From JAGNEJ01 sp043757865 (lineage in GTDB: Bacteria > Verrucomicrobiota > Verrucomicrobiia > Verrucomicrobiales > V1-33): a stretch of 15,037 nucleotides of DNA. A program made the position numbers and the translations under genes. The notes beneath the pieces are model-generated. The model worked only from the letters and a program-made list of their open reading frames with translations, was not told where the DNA came from and did no database searches. Below are positions 6,806-14,181 of this stretch, piece by piece (position 1 is the first letter of the stretch; each line of letters starts with the position of its first letter). The stretch spans positions 1 through 15,037 of the forward strand of contig JAYVOP010000315.1 in NCBI GenBank assembly GCA_043757865.1, given 5' to 3'.

Positions 6806-6839
6806 GCACAGGAAACATTATTCCTAAAATTTTCTGTGC
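6806..6839. terminator. weak candidate hairpin after the thioredoxin-like gene
   Basis: GCACAGGAAA (6806-6815) pairs with TTTTCTGTGC (6830-6839), 10 pairs including one G-T, around a 14-base A/T-rich loop. It lies 21 bases past the thioredoxin-like stop. There is no U-run after it on the minus strand, so it may be an mRNA 3' end or processing element instead of a terminator. It would decide whether the rhodanese gene is read through. Confidence 0.3.
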
Positions 6840-6860
6840 CGTGGGGGAAAGGGATCGGGC

Positions 6861-7325
6861 TTACTTGGCCTTGGGTGCCGTCGGGGCGGGAGCGGCAGGG
6901 GCTTTGGCCAGCATGGCGGTGAGTTCTTTGGCAAAGGCCTCAGACTTGCTAGCGCCCACTTGTTGACCGAAAGATTTGCCCGTGCCGTCCACAAATTCGA
7001 TGTGGGGAATCCCGCCCACGCCATACAGTTCCTTGGGCTTCTTATTCGCAGCTTCATCCGCATCCAGGTAGGCCCAGACGAACTTGTCATGGAAGGGCTG
7101 GATTTCCTTGCTAGGGTAAACATCATTTTTCATATCCTGGCAGTAGTGGCACCAGGAGGCGGAGAAGACCAGGAGCACGGGCTTGCCCGTCTTCACGCCC
7201 TCGGCCAAGGCGGCCTTGTAGCGCTTTTCAAATTTAGGGCTGCCCTTGGGGAATTCGCCTGCACTGACACTGGAGAGGCCAAGGGCTAAACTAACGAGAG
7301 TGATGAGAAATGAGGAACGTTGCAT
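6861..7325 (-). CDS. exported thioredoxin-fold protein
   Basis: This 154-residue protein has a signal peptide (MQRSSFLITLVSLALGLSSVSA, residues 1-22) and one thioredoxin-like domain. The redox motif is WCHYC (C59 and C62) in LLVFSASWCHYCQDMKNDVY, with the cis-proline P107 in GGIPHIEF. The C-terminus is an Ala/Pro/Lys tail. It belongs with periplasmic thioredoxin-like or DUF255/thioredoxin_7-type proteins that reduce or isomerise thiols. Its mature N-terminus (GEFPKG) resembles that of the rhodanese-HMA protein encoded 140 bases downstream (GEFPDI), suggesting a functional or evolutionary pair. A thioredoxin could supply reducing power to remove sulfur from the rhodanese cysteine; that is inference. 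It is divergent from gluconokinase across about 170 bases, which must contain both promoters. Confidence 0.85.
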   Translation of the reverse strand: MQRSSFLITLVSLALGLSSVSAGEFPKGSPKFEKRYKAALAEGVKTGKPVLLVFSASWCHYCQDMKNDVYPSKEIQPFHDKFVWAYLDADEAANKKPKELYGVGGIPHIEFVDGTGKSFGQQVGASKSEAFAKELTAMLAKAPAAPAPTAPKAK

Positions 7326-7496
7326 AATTTAATTTTGAAGAAGGTGGATCGCCCAACGCAGCGTCGCACACGCGGCACGGTGTTTAAGAGAGATCAGAAC
7401 ATGCGAAAATATTCCCGTTAGGTCAATGGCCACCATTGCGCGATTGCGGGCACGTGAAGCGAGGCTCGGCCCGTGCGTCTATGCCATGCTCCGCGC

Positions 7497-8018
7497 ATGT
7501 CCTCCCACCCCACTCCCCCACCCCGCGTCGTCATCATCATGGGCGTCTCTGGTTCTGGCAAAAGCGTGATCGGCCAACGCCTAGCCACTGCGTGGGGCGC
7601 GGTCTTTGACGATGCCGATGCCTTTCACCCGCCGGAAAATGTCGCCAAAATGAGCGCCCTCATGCCCCTCACGGATGCCGACCGCCAGCCCTGGCTGGCG
7701 CGCATGACGCAGGAGATCGTGCTGGCCCCGGCGGATGCTGGCCGCCACGTCCTGGCCTGCTCCGCGTTGAAACGCAGCTACCGGGAGACCCTGCGCGCAG
7801 ACCGGAACGACGTGTGGTTCCTCTACCTCCAAGGCAGCTACTACCTGATCCACGAGCGCATGTTAGCGCGCACGGATCATTTTATGAAAGCAGACCTCCT
7901 CCGCAGCCAATTCACCACGCTGGAGGAACCATTAGCAGAGCCCCGCACGCTGGTCGTGCCCATCACTGGCAGCGTGGACCAGATCGTGGCCAGCGTCCTT
8001 CAGCAGTGGAGCGACTAG
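7497..8018 (+). CDS. gntK: gluconokinase, GntK/IdnK family
   Basis: The enzyme phosphorylates gluconate with ATP to 6-phosphogluconate in the cytoplasm, feeding the pentose-phosphate or Entner-Doudoroff routes. The 173-residue protein has the P-loop GVSGSGKS (16-23), the family signature FDDADAFHPPENVAKMS (37-53) and MPLTDADRQPWLARM, ACSALKRSYRETLR, and the C-terminal RTDHFMKADLLRSQFTTLEEP. The length is normal for the family. I chose ATG 7497 because it places the P-loop at the usual distance; an in-frame GTG at 7473 would add eight residues. No dehydratase, aldolase or gluconate transporter gene is nearby, so it stands alone. Its stop overlaps that of the convergent permease gene. Confidence 0.93.
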   Translation: MSSHPTPPPRVVIIMGVSGSGKSVIGQRLATAWGAVFDDADAFHPPENVAKMSALMPLTDADRQPWLARMTQEIVLAPADAGRHVLACSALKRSYRETLRADRNDVWFLYLQGSYYLIHERMLARTDHFMKADLLRSQFTTLEEPLAEPRTLVVPITGSVDQIVASVLQQWSD

Positions 8019-9196
8019 GACTCCCGCAGCCCGCGGGCAATCTCCATGCGCGCAGCCCGAATGGCTGGAAAGAAGCCGCCCACCAGCCCGATCAACGCGG
8101 CAAACAACAGCGCCTCTAACAGCAGTGGCAAAGTCACCTTGAAGGAAAACGTCACTTGGCTAAACGTCTGCCAATTCATCGTTGAGGCCCGGTAGCCATC
8201 GAACAAGAAATACGCCCCCACCGCCCCGATCCCACCTCCCAGCACTGCCAACGCCAGAGATTCCACTAACACGGAGCAGATCACTGGCCCAGTGCCAAAG
8301 CCTAACGCCCGCAGCGTGCTAATCTCCCGCGTGCGCCCAGACACCGCGCTATACATCGTATTCAGCGCCCCAAACAATGCTCCCACCGCCATCAACACCG
8401 CAATGAACACGCCGATGGTGGTGATAAATTTCGTCACCTGCTCGGACTGCTCGGCATAGAAATCCGACTGCCGCATCACCTTCACGCTGAGCTGCGGATT
8501 CGTGGTCAACGCATCTTTAAAAGTCGTGAAATCTCCTGCTCTAGCCAGCCGCGCATACAGCGATTGGAACCCATCCTCCCGATGATACGCTGGCCCTAAC
8601 ACCGCCGCGTCCGTCCAGATTTCCGACTCCGCAATGCCGCCCTGCGCAGCAAAGATGCCCACCACGGTCCAGGTGTTCTGGCCAATCTTAATCTCATTCC
8701 CCAAGTCCAACCCCGCAAACGCCCGGGCGGCCCCAGAGCCCACCATCACCTCATTTTTCCCCGCCTCGAAACGTCGCCCTTGCAGCACCTGAATGTTGCC
8801 TCGCACCGCAAAGGCCCCACTTTCCACGCCCCGCAGCGGGATGTTCGCATCCGTGCCCGTGCTGCGCTTCGGCAGATTGATAATCACAAATAATTCCGCC
8901 GACGTGCCCACCACGCCAGGCGCATCCGTGATCGTCCGCACCTCCTCACGGCTCAGCCCGCTGGTCATCTCACTATCCGCGCCAGTCCGCAGCACCACCG
9001 CCACCTCAGGCGCTCCCGAGACCGTCATCGCACTGCGGAATCCCTCGGCTATGGCTAATACCCCCACCAGCACCCCCACCACGCCAGCGATGCCCACCGC
9101 CGCCGTTAATGCCGCCGCCTTCCGCTCCGGGAGAGAGCGGAGATTAAACCACGTGACAGAGAAAATTTGCGAAAGCCAATTAATAAAGCGAGTCAT
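8015..9196 (-). CDS. ABC transporter permease, MacB/FtsX (LolC-like) family
   Basis: This 393-residue inner-membrane protein has the FtsX-type four-helix plan: helix 1 at about 27-52, a large periplasmic MacB_PCD-like domain (about 53-255), and helices 2-4 at about 257-283, 304-333 and 355-380. The cytoplasmic loop SGRTREISTLRALGF (286-300) is the coupling motif of this family. The C-terminus FFPAIRAARMEIARGLRES is typical. These permeases couple ATP hydrolysis to release of lipoproteins, peptides or drugs from the outer leaflet. No ATPase or membrane-fusion gene lies within the window, and its upstream neighbour reads the other way, so its partners must be elsewhere or cytoplasmic coupling is shared. 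It ends tail to tail with gluconokinase, sharing the bases CTAG. Confidence 0.88.
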   Translation of the reverse strand: MTRFINWLSQIFSVTWFNLRSLPERKAAALTAAVGIAGVVGVLVGVLAIAEGFRSAMTVSGAPEVAVVLRTGADSEMTSGLSREEVRTITDAPGVVGTSAELFVIINLPKRSTGTDANIPLRGVESGAFAVRGNIQVLQGRRFEAGKNEVMVGSGAARAFAGLDLGNEIKIGQNTWTVVGIFAAQGGIAESEIWTDAAVLGPAYHREDGFQSLYARLARAGDFTTFKDALTTNPQLSVKVMRQSDFYAEQSEQVTKFITTIGVFIAVLMAVGALFGALNTMYSAVSGRTREISTLRALGFGTGPVICSVLVESLALAVLGGGIGAVGAYFLFDGYRASTMNWQTFSQVTFSFKVTLPLLLEALLFAALIGLVGGFFPAIRAARMEIARGLRES

Positions 9197-9579
9197 AATG
9201 CGAGGACGTTAGAGCGCCCAGCTTAACCAGCCAATGCCTGATTGCAAACTCCCATCATCCCCGAACTCACTTCCTCCAAACATCGTCAGGAAATTCTCCA
9301 CAAACCACTTGCAAAGGATTCTCCAGACCGCCTAGACTCTGTGCAGGCCAGCCTCTCCCAGAGGAGTTCGAGACTCCTCACAGTAAATTTTCAGGCACCT
9401 TCCTTTCTAGTCGCACCTCGCGGTGCACACGGTTCTTCCGGCGGCGGTTTGGCGATGTTCATCCCCACTCTCTTCCCTCCTTCGTAGCCTGTGGTCTGGT
9501 GAAATTTTTCATCACTCCCGCAGGGCGGAACCAGTCCCCGTTTCCTTTTTTCTAACCTCCTAGTTATCTCCTTACGATC
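9197..9579. other. divergent intergenic region between permease and yebC
   Basis: No gene is supported in these 383 bases. The region must hold promoters for the minus-strand permease and for the plus-strand yebC-rho pair. It contains a tRNA T-arm-like hairpin (9361-9379) and a small hairpin GCACC-TCGC-GGTGC (9412-9425). The last 40 bases before yebC are pyrimidine-rich with no Shine-Dalgarno (TTATCTCCTTACGATC then ATG). I could not assign -35/-10 boxes. Confidence 0.45.
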
Positions 9580-10332
9580 ATGGCCGGTCACAATAAGTGG
9601 TCCAAAGTAAAGCACATCAAAGCCCGCGTGGATGCCAAGAAAGGCAACGTGTTCAGCAAGATGTCCCGTGAACTCACCATCGCTGCCAAAAGCGGCGGAG
9701 GCGATCCCGACGGCAATGCCCGCCTGCGCAGCGCCATCCTGGCCGCCAAGGCCGTGAACATGCCCAACGATAACATTGACCGCGCCATCAAGAAAGGCAC
9801 CGGAGAGCTAGCGGGGGACATCATTGAAGAAGCCGTGTATGAAGGCTTTGGCCCCGGCGGCATCGCCTTCATGGTGGAAGTGGTGACGGATAATAAGAAC
9901 CGCGCGGTCAATGATCTGCGGGTGATCTTTAGCAAGAACGGCGGGAACTTCGGCAGCGCTGGCAGCGTGGCCTTTCTCTTTGAACGCAAAGGCGAAATCA
10001 AGCTCCCCGGCAGCGCGGGCACCGAGGACGCCATCCTGGAAATGGCCTTGGAAGGCGGGGCGGACGATGTGCAGTCTGATGCGGACGAGCACACCATCCT
10101 CACCGCCACCGATCAGCTTTATCAAGTGGTTGGTTGCCTTAAGACCCACGGCCTCACACCCGTCAGTGCGCGGCTGGCCTATTTACCGGCCAGCACCACG
10201 ATCATCACCGATCCTAACGTGGCCAGCCAAATCCTCAAACTCCACGACCTGCTAGATGACTACGACGACAGCCAGCACGTCTATGCCAACTTCGATTTCT
10301 CCGATGAGGTGCTAGCCGCCCTCAACGCTTAA
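9580..10332 (+). CDS. yebC: YebC/PmpR family (TACO1-like) regulatory or translation factor
   Basis: This 250-residue cytoplasmic protein is full length for the family. It opens with the hallmark MAGHNKWSKVKHIKARVDAK and continues with KMSRELTIAAKSGGGDPDGN, LRSAILAAKAVNMPNDNIDR, AIKKGTGE and YEGFGPGGIAFMVEVVTDNK, all family signatures, with the acidic insert domain and the C-terminal DDYDDSQHVYANFDF. Members were first named as transcription regulators (PmpR); the mitochondrial homologue TACO1 and bacterial relatives are reported to assist translation through proline-rich stretches. The frame ends 33 bases before rho, so cotranscription is likely; see the finding on proline runs in that Rho. 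The start is fixed by the conserved N-terminus. Confidence 0.96.
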   Translation: MAGHNKWSKVKHIKARVDAKKGNVFSKMSRELTIAAKSGGGDPDGNARLRSAILAAKAVNMPNDNIDRAIKKGTGELAGDIIEEAVYEGFGPGGIAFMVEVVTDNKNRAVNDLRVIFSKNGGNFGSAGSVAFLFERKGEIKLPGSAGTEDAILEMALEGGADDVQSDADEHTILTATDQLYQVVGCLKTHGLTPVSARLAYLPASTTIITDPNVASQILKLHDLLDDYDDSQHVYANFDFSDEVLAALNA

Positions 10333-10365
10333 CCCCCTTTCTCTTCGTTAAATTTTACTTTTGTT

Positions 10366-12228
10366 ATGAGCGATCCGCTATCCGAACTCCCCCCACCCGA
10401 TGCCAAGCCCAAGCGCAAGGCCGCCGCTAAGCAGGCTCCTGCCCCCGTGCCCGCAGAGCCCGCCCCACCAGCCGCCAAGAAGGCGGCTCGGAAAACTGCC
10501 GTCAAGCAAACTCCGGTAGCGGAAACCCCACCGCCGCCGCCGCTACCCATGATGGTCGAGCCCCCAGCGGCTAAACCCGCCGCCAAGAAGACCTTGAAAC
10601 GGATCGTGAAAGTGGCCACCGTGGTCGAGGAAGCCCCGCCGCCTTCTGTGGTCATTGAAGACCCCAAACCACCTGCCAAAAAAGCGGCTAGAAAATCCAC
10701 CAAAACTGCCGCCGCCGCTGCGCCCACCGAGTCCATTGACCTCGCGCCAGAGCCACCTGCCGAGGGCGCGCCAGAACCCACCGCACCAGCCGCCCAAGGC
10801 CCAGACCAAGGCCCACCACTCGAAGGTGGGAGCCGCAAATTCCGCAAATCTTGGAAGCAACGGAAATACGAAAAGTATCTCAAACGCAAAGCCGAACGTG
10901 AAGAACGGATGCGCGCGGAGGGCCCTGCTCCAGCTTCGGTCCAGCGTCCGCAGCCGCCGCCACGCCTGCAGCCCCCACTGCGCCCCCAGCATCCGCAGCA
11001 TTCCTATCAACAACCACGCCCCCACCCGAACCAACGTCCCCGCGAGCCCAGGGAATTTAATCGCGAGACCGACGACTGGGATGAACGCGAACTCCGCCCA
11101 GACCCTAACGCAGGCCCACCAGAGCCCACCGCTGGACTCTTAGAAATTTCCGCCAAGGGCTTCGGCTTCATCCGCGTAAAGAAGACGAACTTTGCCCAGA
11201 GCCCCACAGACGCTTTCGTAACCCCAGAAATGGTCCGCAATCTCGGCCTCCGGGATGGCGTGTGGCTAGAAGGAGACTTCCTCAAAGGCCCGCGCGGCCC
11301 GCAGATCACGGAACTGCGCACTGTCAATGGCCTGCCGCCAGACCACTACCGCCAACTGCCGATCTTTGAAGAACTAACGGCTATCAACCCCAACAAACGC
11401 TACGTGCTAGAGACCGAAGAAGGCCGCAGTACCATGCGCCTCGTGGACATGATCGCGCCCATTGGTCGTGGTCAGCGCGGCCTCATCGTAGCGGCTCCGC
11501 GCGCTGGGAAGACAACATTTCTAGAGCACATGGCGCAGGCCATTTTGAAAAACTATGCCGAGGTGAAACTGATCGTCTTACTCGTGGATGAACGCCCAGA
11601 GGAAGTCACAGAACTCACCCGCGCCTTACCCGGAGCGGAAATCATGGCCAGCAGTAACGATGCCGACCCACGCGCCCACATCCGCATGGCGCAGCTAGCC
11701 ATCGAGCGCGCGAAGCGCCTCGTAGAAGCAGGCGAGCACGTCTTCATGCTCATGGATTCCATCACCCGCCTAGCTCGCGCCTTTAACCAGGCCATGAAAG
11801 GCGGCGGCAAAGCCATGAGCGGCGGCATCGACGCCCGGGCTCTGGAAATGCCCCGCAAGATCTTTGCCGCCGCGCGCAACACGCGGGAAGCTGGCAGCCT
11901 CACCATTATTGCCACCGCGTTAATCGAAACTAATAACAAGGGCGACGACCTCATATTCCAAGAGTTCAAAGGCACCGGCAATATGGAGTTAGTGCTAGAT
12001 CGGAAGATCGCCCAACAATACGTTTACCCCGCCGTGGACATCTTCAAATCCGGCACCCGCCGGGAGGAACTCTTGTTACCGCCCTATCAGCTAGAAAAAA
12101 TCAACGTCATCCGCCGTGGCCTCGCTGGTCATAAGCCCATCGAGGCCGTGGAGCGCCTGATCCATTTCTTGAATCGTTTCAAGAATAACAACGAGCTGCT
12201 GATGAACATCGCCACCAAGAACGGCTAG
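10366..12228 (+). CDS. rho: transcription termination factor Rho with long Lys/Ala/Pro N-terminal extension
   Basis: Rho is a hexameric RNA-dependent helicase that ends transcription. This 620-residue version is about 200 longer than E. coli Rho. The conserved core starts at GLLEISAKGFGFIR (257-270), the cold-shock-type RNA-binding domain with RNP1 GFGFIR, followed by the ATPase domain: Walker A AAPRAGKTT (376-384), Walker B LIVLLVDER (402-410), R-loop GGGKAMSGG (479-487), and conserved FKGTGNMELVLDR (534-546) and the C-terminal FLNRFKNNNELLMNI. Residues 1-255 are disordered: three Lys/Ala-rich repeats (34-47, 66-82, 102-113) separated by Pro/Glu spacers, a basic helix (156-184), then a Pro/Arg/Gln/His-rich stretch. 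I see no Rho_N helical bundle before the RNA-binding domain. The start is ATG, preceded by an A/T-rich leader (TTTTACTTTTGTT) without Shine-Dalgarno. It follows yebC by 33 bases. Confidence 0.97.
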   Translation: MSDPLSELPPPDAKPKRKAAAKQAPAPVPAEPAPPAAKKAARKTAVKQTPVAETPPPPPLPMMVEPPAAKPAAKKTLKRIVKVATVVEEAPPPSVVIEDPKPPAKKAARKSTKTAAAAAPTESIDLAPEPPAEGAPEPTAPAAQGPDQGPPLEGGSRKFRKSWKQRKYEKYLKRKAEREERMRAEGPAPASVQRPQPPPRLQPPLRPQHPQHSYQQPRPHPNQRPREPREFNRETDDWDERELRPDPNAGPPEPTAGLLEISAKGFGFIRVKKTNFAQSPTDAFVTPEMVRNLGLRDGVWLEGDFLKGPRGPQITELRTVNGLPPDHYRQLPIFEELTAINPNKRYVLETEEGRSTMRLVDMIAPIGRGQRGLIVAAPRAGKTTFLEHMAQAILKNYAEVKLIVLLVDERPEEVTELTRALPGAEIMASSNDADPRAHIRMAQLAIERAKRLVEAGEHVFMLMDSITRLARAFNQAMKGGGKAMSGGIDARALEMPRKIFAAARNTREAGSLTIIATALIETNNKGDDLIFQEFKGTGNMELVLDRKIAQQYVYPAVDIFKSGTRREELLLPPYQLEKINVIRRGLAGHKPIEAVERLIHFLNRFKNNNELLMNIATKNG

Positions 12229-12255
12229 CGGGAGCGCGAAGTTTCACTCCGCAGC

Positions 12256-12341
12256 GATGGATGAGGATGGTGGGCGGCTTGGCAAGCTGCCAACGTGAAC
12301 ACGAGTCCCCACACATCCATCCCAGTGCCTTGCCAAGGCAA
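12256..12341. repeat. structured inverted-repeat region between rho and sulfatase, candidate bidirectional terminator
   Basis: Outer arms GATGGATG (12256-12263) and CATCCATC (12314-12321) pair, as do GTGGG (12270-12274) and CCCAC (12308-12312), enclosing a hairpin with arms GGCGGCT and AGCTGCC (12273-12291 region). Immediately after lies the palindromic CAGTGCCTTGCCAAGGC (12323-12339), matching 289-305 in opposite orientation. The element lies between two convergent genes, where termination from both sides is needed, yet has no U-run. A dispersed repeat with terminator function is possible. Confidence 0.45.
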
Positions 12342-12350
12342 GCACCGTCG

Positions 12351-13829
12351 CTACCGCGCTTGCGCAGCCTCTAGCAAGCGCGTCATCGCCTGCACGCGCT
12401 CCGGTTGTTGCTCCGCTAAATTGTGCTCTTCTCCTCGGTCATCATCCAGGTTATAGAGTTGCGGCGTGCGCCCGCCGCCCACTTCCACATTCGTCAACGC
12501 CATGCGCACGATGGGCGCTTGGTTGGCGGGAATCAGCTTCCACGGGCCTTGGCGCAAAGCCAGCGGGCCGCCATGCTCTACCAAAGTTTCCCGAGCCGTC
12601 GCCTGCTTTCCTAACAGCGCCTCCAGATGATTCTGACTATCCGTCCCCGGGCTCACGGGCTGGACGACCAGGGCCGCTAAAGTGGCCAGCAAATCCACCT
12701 GACACATCAGCGCCTGGCTGATCCCTGGCAGGATCCGCCCAGGCCAACGCACCAGCAACGGCACCCGCGTGCCGCCTTCATAGACGCTATATTTATTCCC
12801 CCGCCACGGCCCCGACGGCGTGTGCCCGTGCAGTTTCTCATTGGCATCATCATGGTAGCCATCGTCTAACACCGGGCCATTATCACTGGTGAACATGACC
12901 AACGTGTGGTCCGCCAATTTCAGTTCCGTCAATAAGTCTAACACCTCGCCCACTGCGGCATCCATTTGCAGCACCGCATCTCCACGCGGCCCCAGGCCGC
13001 TCTTGCCCACAAAGCGCGGGTGCGGCACGCGCGGCACATGCGGCTCGTGCGTGGCATAATAAAGAAAGAACGGATGCGCCTGCTGCTGGGTGATGAATTT
13101 CAGCGCCTCCGCCTTGAAGGTATCTCCCAAGTCCTCATCCTTCCAACAAGCCGCAGCCCCACCGCGCATATATCCGATGCGGCTAATGCCATTGATGATC
13201 GCCATGTCATGCCCATGGCTCAGGCCCATGGTGAGCAACTCGGGATTCGAGCGCCCCGTCGGCAGCCCCGGAAACGGCTGCGCATAGTCCACGCCGATGG
13301 GATCTGCCAAATCTAAATTAACCACCCGCCCATCCCGCACGAACACCGTGGGCACGCGATCCCCCGTGGCCGCCATGATGAAACTCTGGGAAAACCCTAA
13401 CGCGTTAGGCCCGGGCTTGATTTCACCATTCCAATCCAGCCCCCCCGCGCCCAATCCCAAGTGCCATTTCCCCACCACCCCCGTCACATAGCCCGCCTGC
13501 TGCATGAGCCGGGGCAGCGTCTGGGAGTCCGCCGGAATGATCAATGGCGCATCCCCTGGCAGCACCCCCGTGCCCTTTGTGCGCCACGGATATTTCCCCG
13601 TTAGCAAAGCATAACGGGATGGCGTGCAAGTACCCGACGTGCAATGCGCATCCGTAAACCGCAGCCCGTCCTTGGCGATGCGATCCAGGTTAGGCGTCGC
13701 TAATTTCCCCGCGCCATAGCACGACACATCACCATAGCCCAAGTCATCCGCCACGATGAGTAGGACGTTAGGCAACGGCTCAGCCGCCGCCGCTACTGAA
13801 GCCAATATCAGATAGAAAAATATACGCAT
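12351..13829 (-). CDS. secreted formylglycine-dependent sulfatase, arylsulfatase A-like (family S1)
   Basis: This 492-residue enzyme hydrolyses sulfate esters, probably on sulfated polysaccharides. A signal peptide (MRIFFYLILASVAAAAEP) is followed by the metal-binding ADDLGYGD (D28, D29). The sulfatase signature CTPSRYALLTG (68-78) has C68 as the residue converted to formylglycine and R72. GKWHLG (K121, H123), H261 in YATHEPHVPR, SDNGP (D316, N317) and K346 in GNKYSVYEGG complete the active site. All catalytic positions are present, so the enzyme should be active after maturation by a sulfatase-modifying enzyme not encoded here. I chose ATG 13827-13829; it follows GGAAAGG closely, and the frame opens seven codons earlier with GTG. 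It converges with rho and has no polysaccharide-lyase or transporter neighbours. Confidence 0.93.
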   Translation of the reverse strand: MRIFFYLILASVAAAAEPLPNVLLIVADDLGYGDVSCYGAGKLATPNLDRIAKDGLRFTDAHCTSGTCTPSRYALLTGKYPWRTKGTGVLPGDAPLIIPADSQTLPRLMQQAGYVTGVVGKWHLGLGAGGLDWNGEIKPGPNALGFSQSFIMAATGDRVPTVFVRDGRVVNLDLADPIGVDYAQPFPGLPTGRSNPELLTMGLSHGHDMAIINGISRIGYMRGGAAACWKDEDLGDTFKAEALKFITQQQAHPFFLYYATHEPHVPRVPHPRFVGKSGLGPRGDAVLQMDAAVGEVLDLLTELKLADHTLVMFTSDNGPVLDDGYHDDANEKLHGHTPSGPWRGNKYSVYEGGTRVPLLVRWPGRILPGISQALMCQVDLLATLAALVVQPVSPGTDSQNHLEALLGKQATARETLVEHGGPLALRQGPWKLIPANQAPIVRMALTNVEVGGGRTPQLYNLDDDRGEEHNLAEQQPERVQAMTRLLEAAQAR

Positions 13830-13841
13830 AGCCTTTCCATA

Positions 13842-14181
13842 GCCGTCCACTTCTCCCCCGCCAACCCCACCTTCACGGGAACCGGAGTGGCCCTGCTCTT
13901 ACTGACCACAGCTTCAGCGAACTTGCCCACATCGAATTTCTCTCAAAGGCTCCGGCGGTAAAGTCGGCCAAGGCCAGGAACCTCGGGAACGCCTGCGCGG
14001 CTTCATTGACGATCTCCGCATCTCTCTTGCATCTCCAGCCCAAGCTCGCCCCACCGACCCGTTAGACACTGACCTTGAGGGACTGCCAGACGCTTGGAAA
14101 AAGCCATCTTTCGGCAACCTCGACGCCAAGCCAGGCGATGATCCAGATGCCGCCACAAGAATATTTAATATACCATTTTGA
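13842..14181 (+). pseudogene. frameshifted remnant of a LamG-type surface protein gene
   Basis: Three plus frames together read like one eroded protein. Frame one gives HFSPANPTFTGTGVAL (about 13848-13895); frame two gives LTDHSFSELAHIEFL (about 13898-13942); frame three, open from 13906 to TGA 14179-14181, gives LKGSGGKVGQGQEPRERLRG then FIDDLRIS, and LDTDLEGLPDAWKKPSFGNL then DAKPGDDPDAA. 'GFIDDLRI' is the last strand of LamG/concanavalin-like domains, and 'DxDxDGLPDAWE..FGNLxAxPGDDPD' is the Asp-rich linker that follows such domains in large secreted proteins of Verrucomicrobiota and Planctomycetes. In this copy several Asp/Gly positions are changed and the downstream part is missing. No start codon or N-terminal part is present. 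It is divergent from the sulfatase. Decay by indels is inferred from the frame switches. Confidence 0.6.

Noticed and set aside
7473..7496. GTG start adding eight residues to gluconokinase
   Set aside because: The family starts shortly before the P-loop, and the ATG at 7497 gives the normal length.
9361..9379. tRNA gene call based on the T-arm-like hairpin
   Set aside because: No acceptor stem, D arm, anticodon arm or CCA could be found around it, so I report it only as a hairpin.
10329..11034. long minus-strand open frames, Gly-rich, opposite the start of rho
   Set aside because: They are mirror images of the Pro/Ala/Lys-rich rho N-terminus; GC-rich repeated codons suppress stops on the opposite strand.
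13914..14156. 80-codon minus-strand open frame
   Set aside because: It is antisense to the LamG-type remnant, whose plus-strand reading has recognisable motifs.
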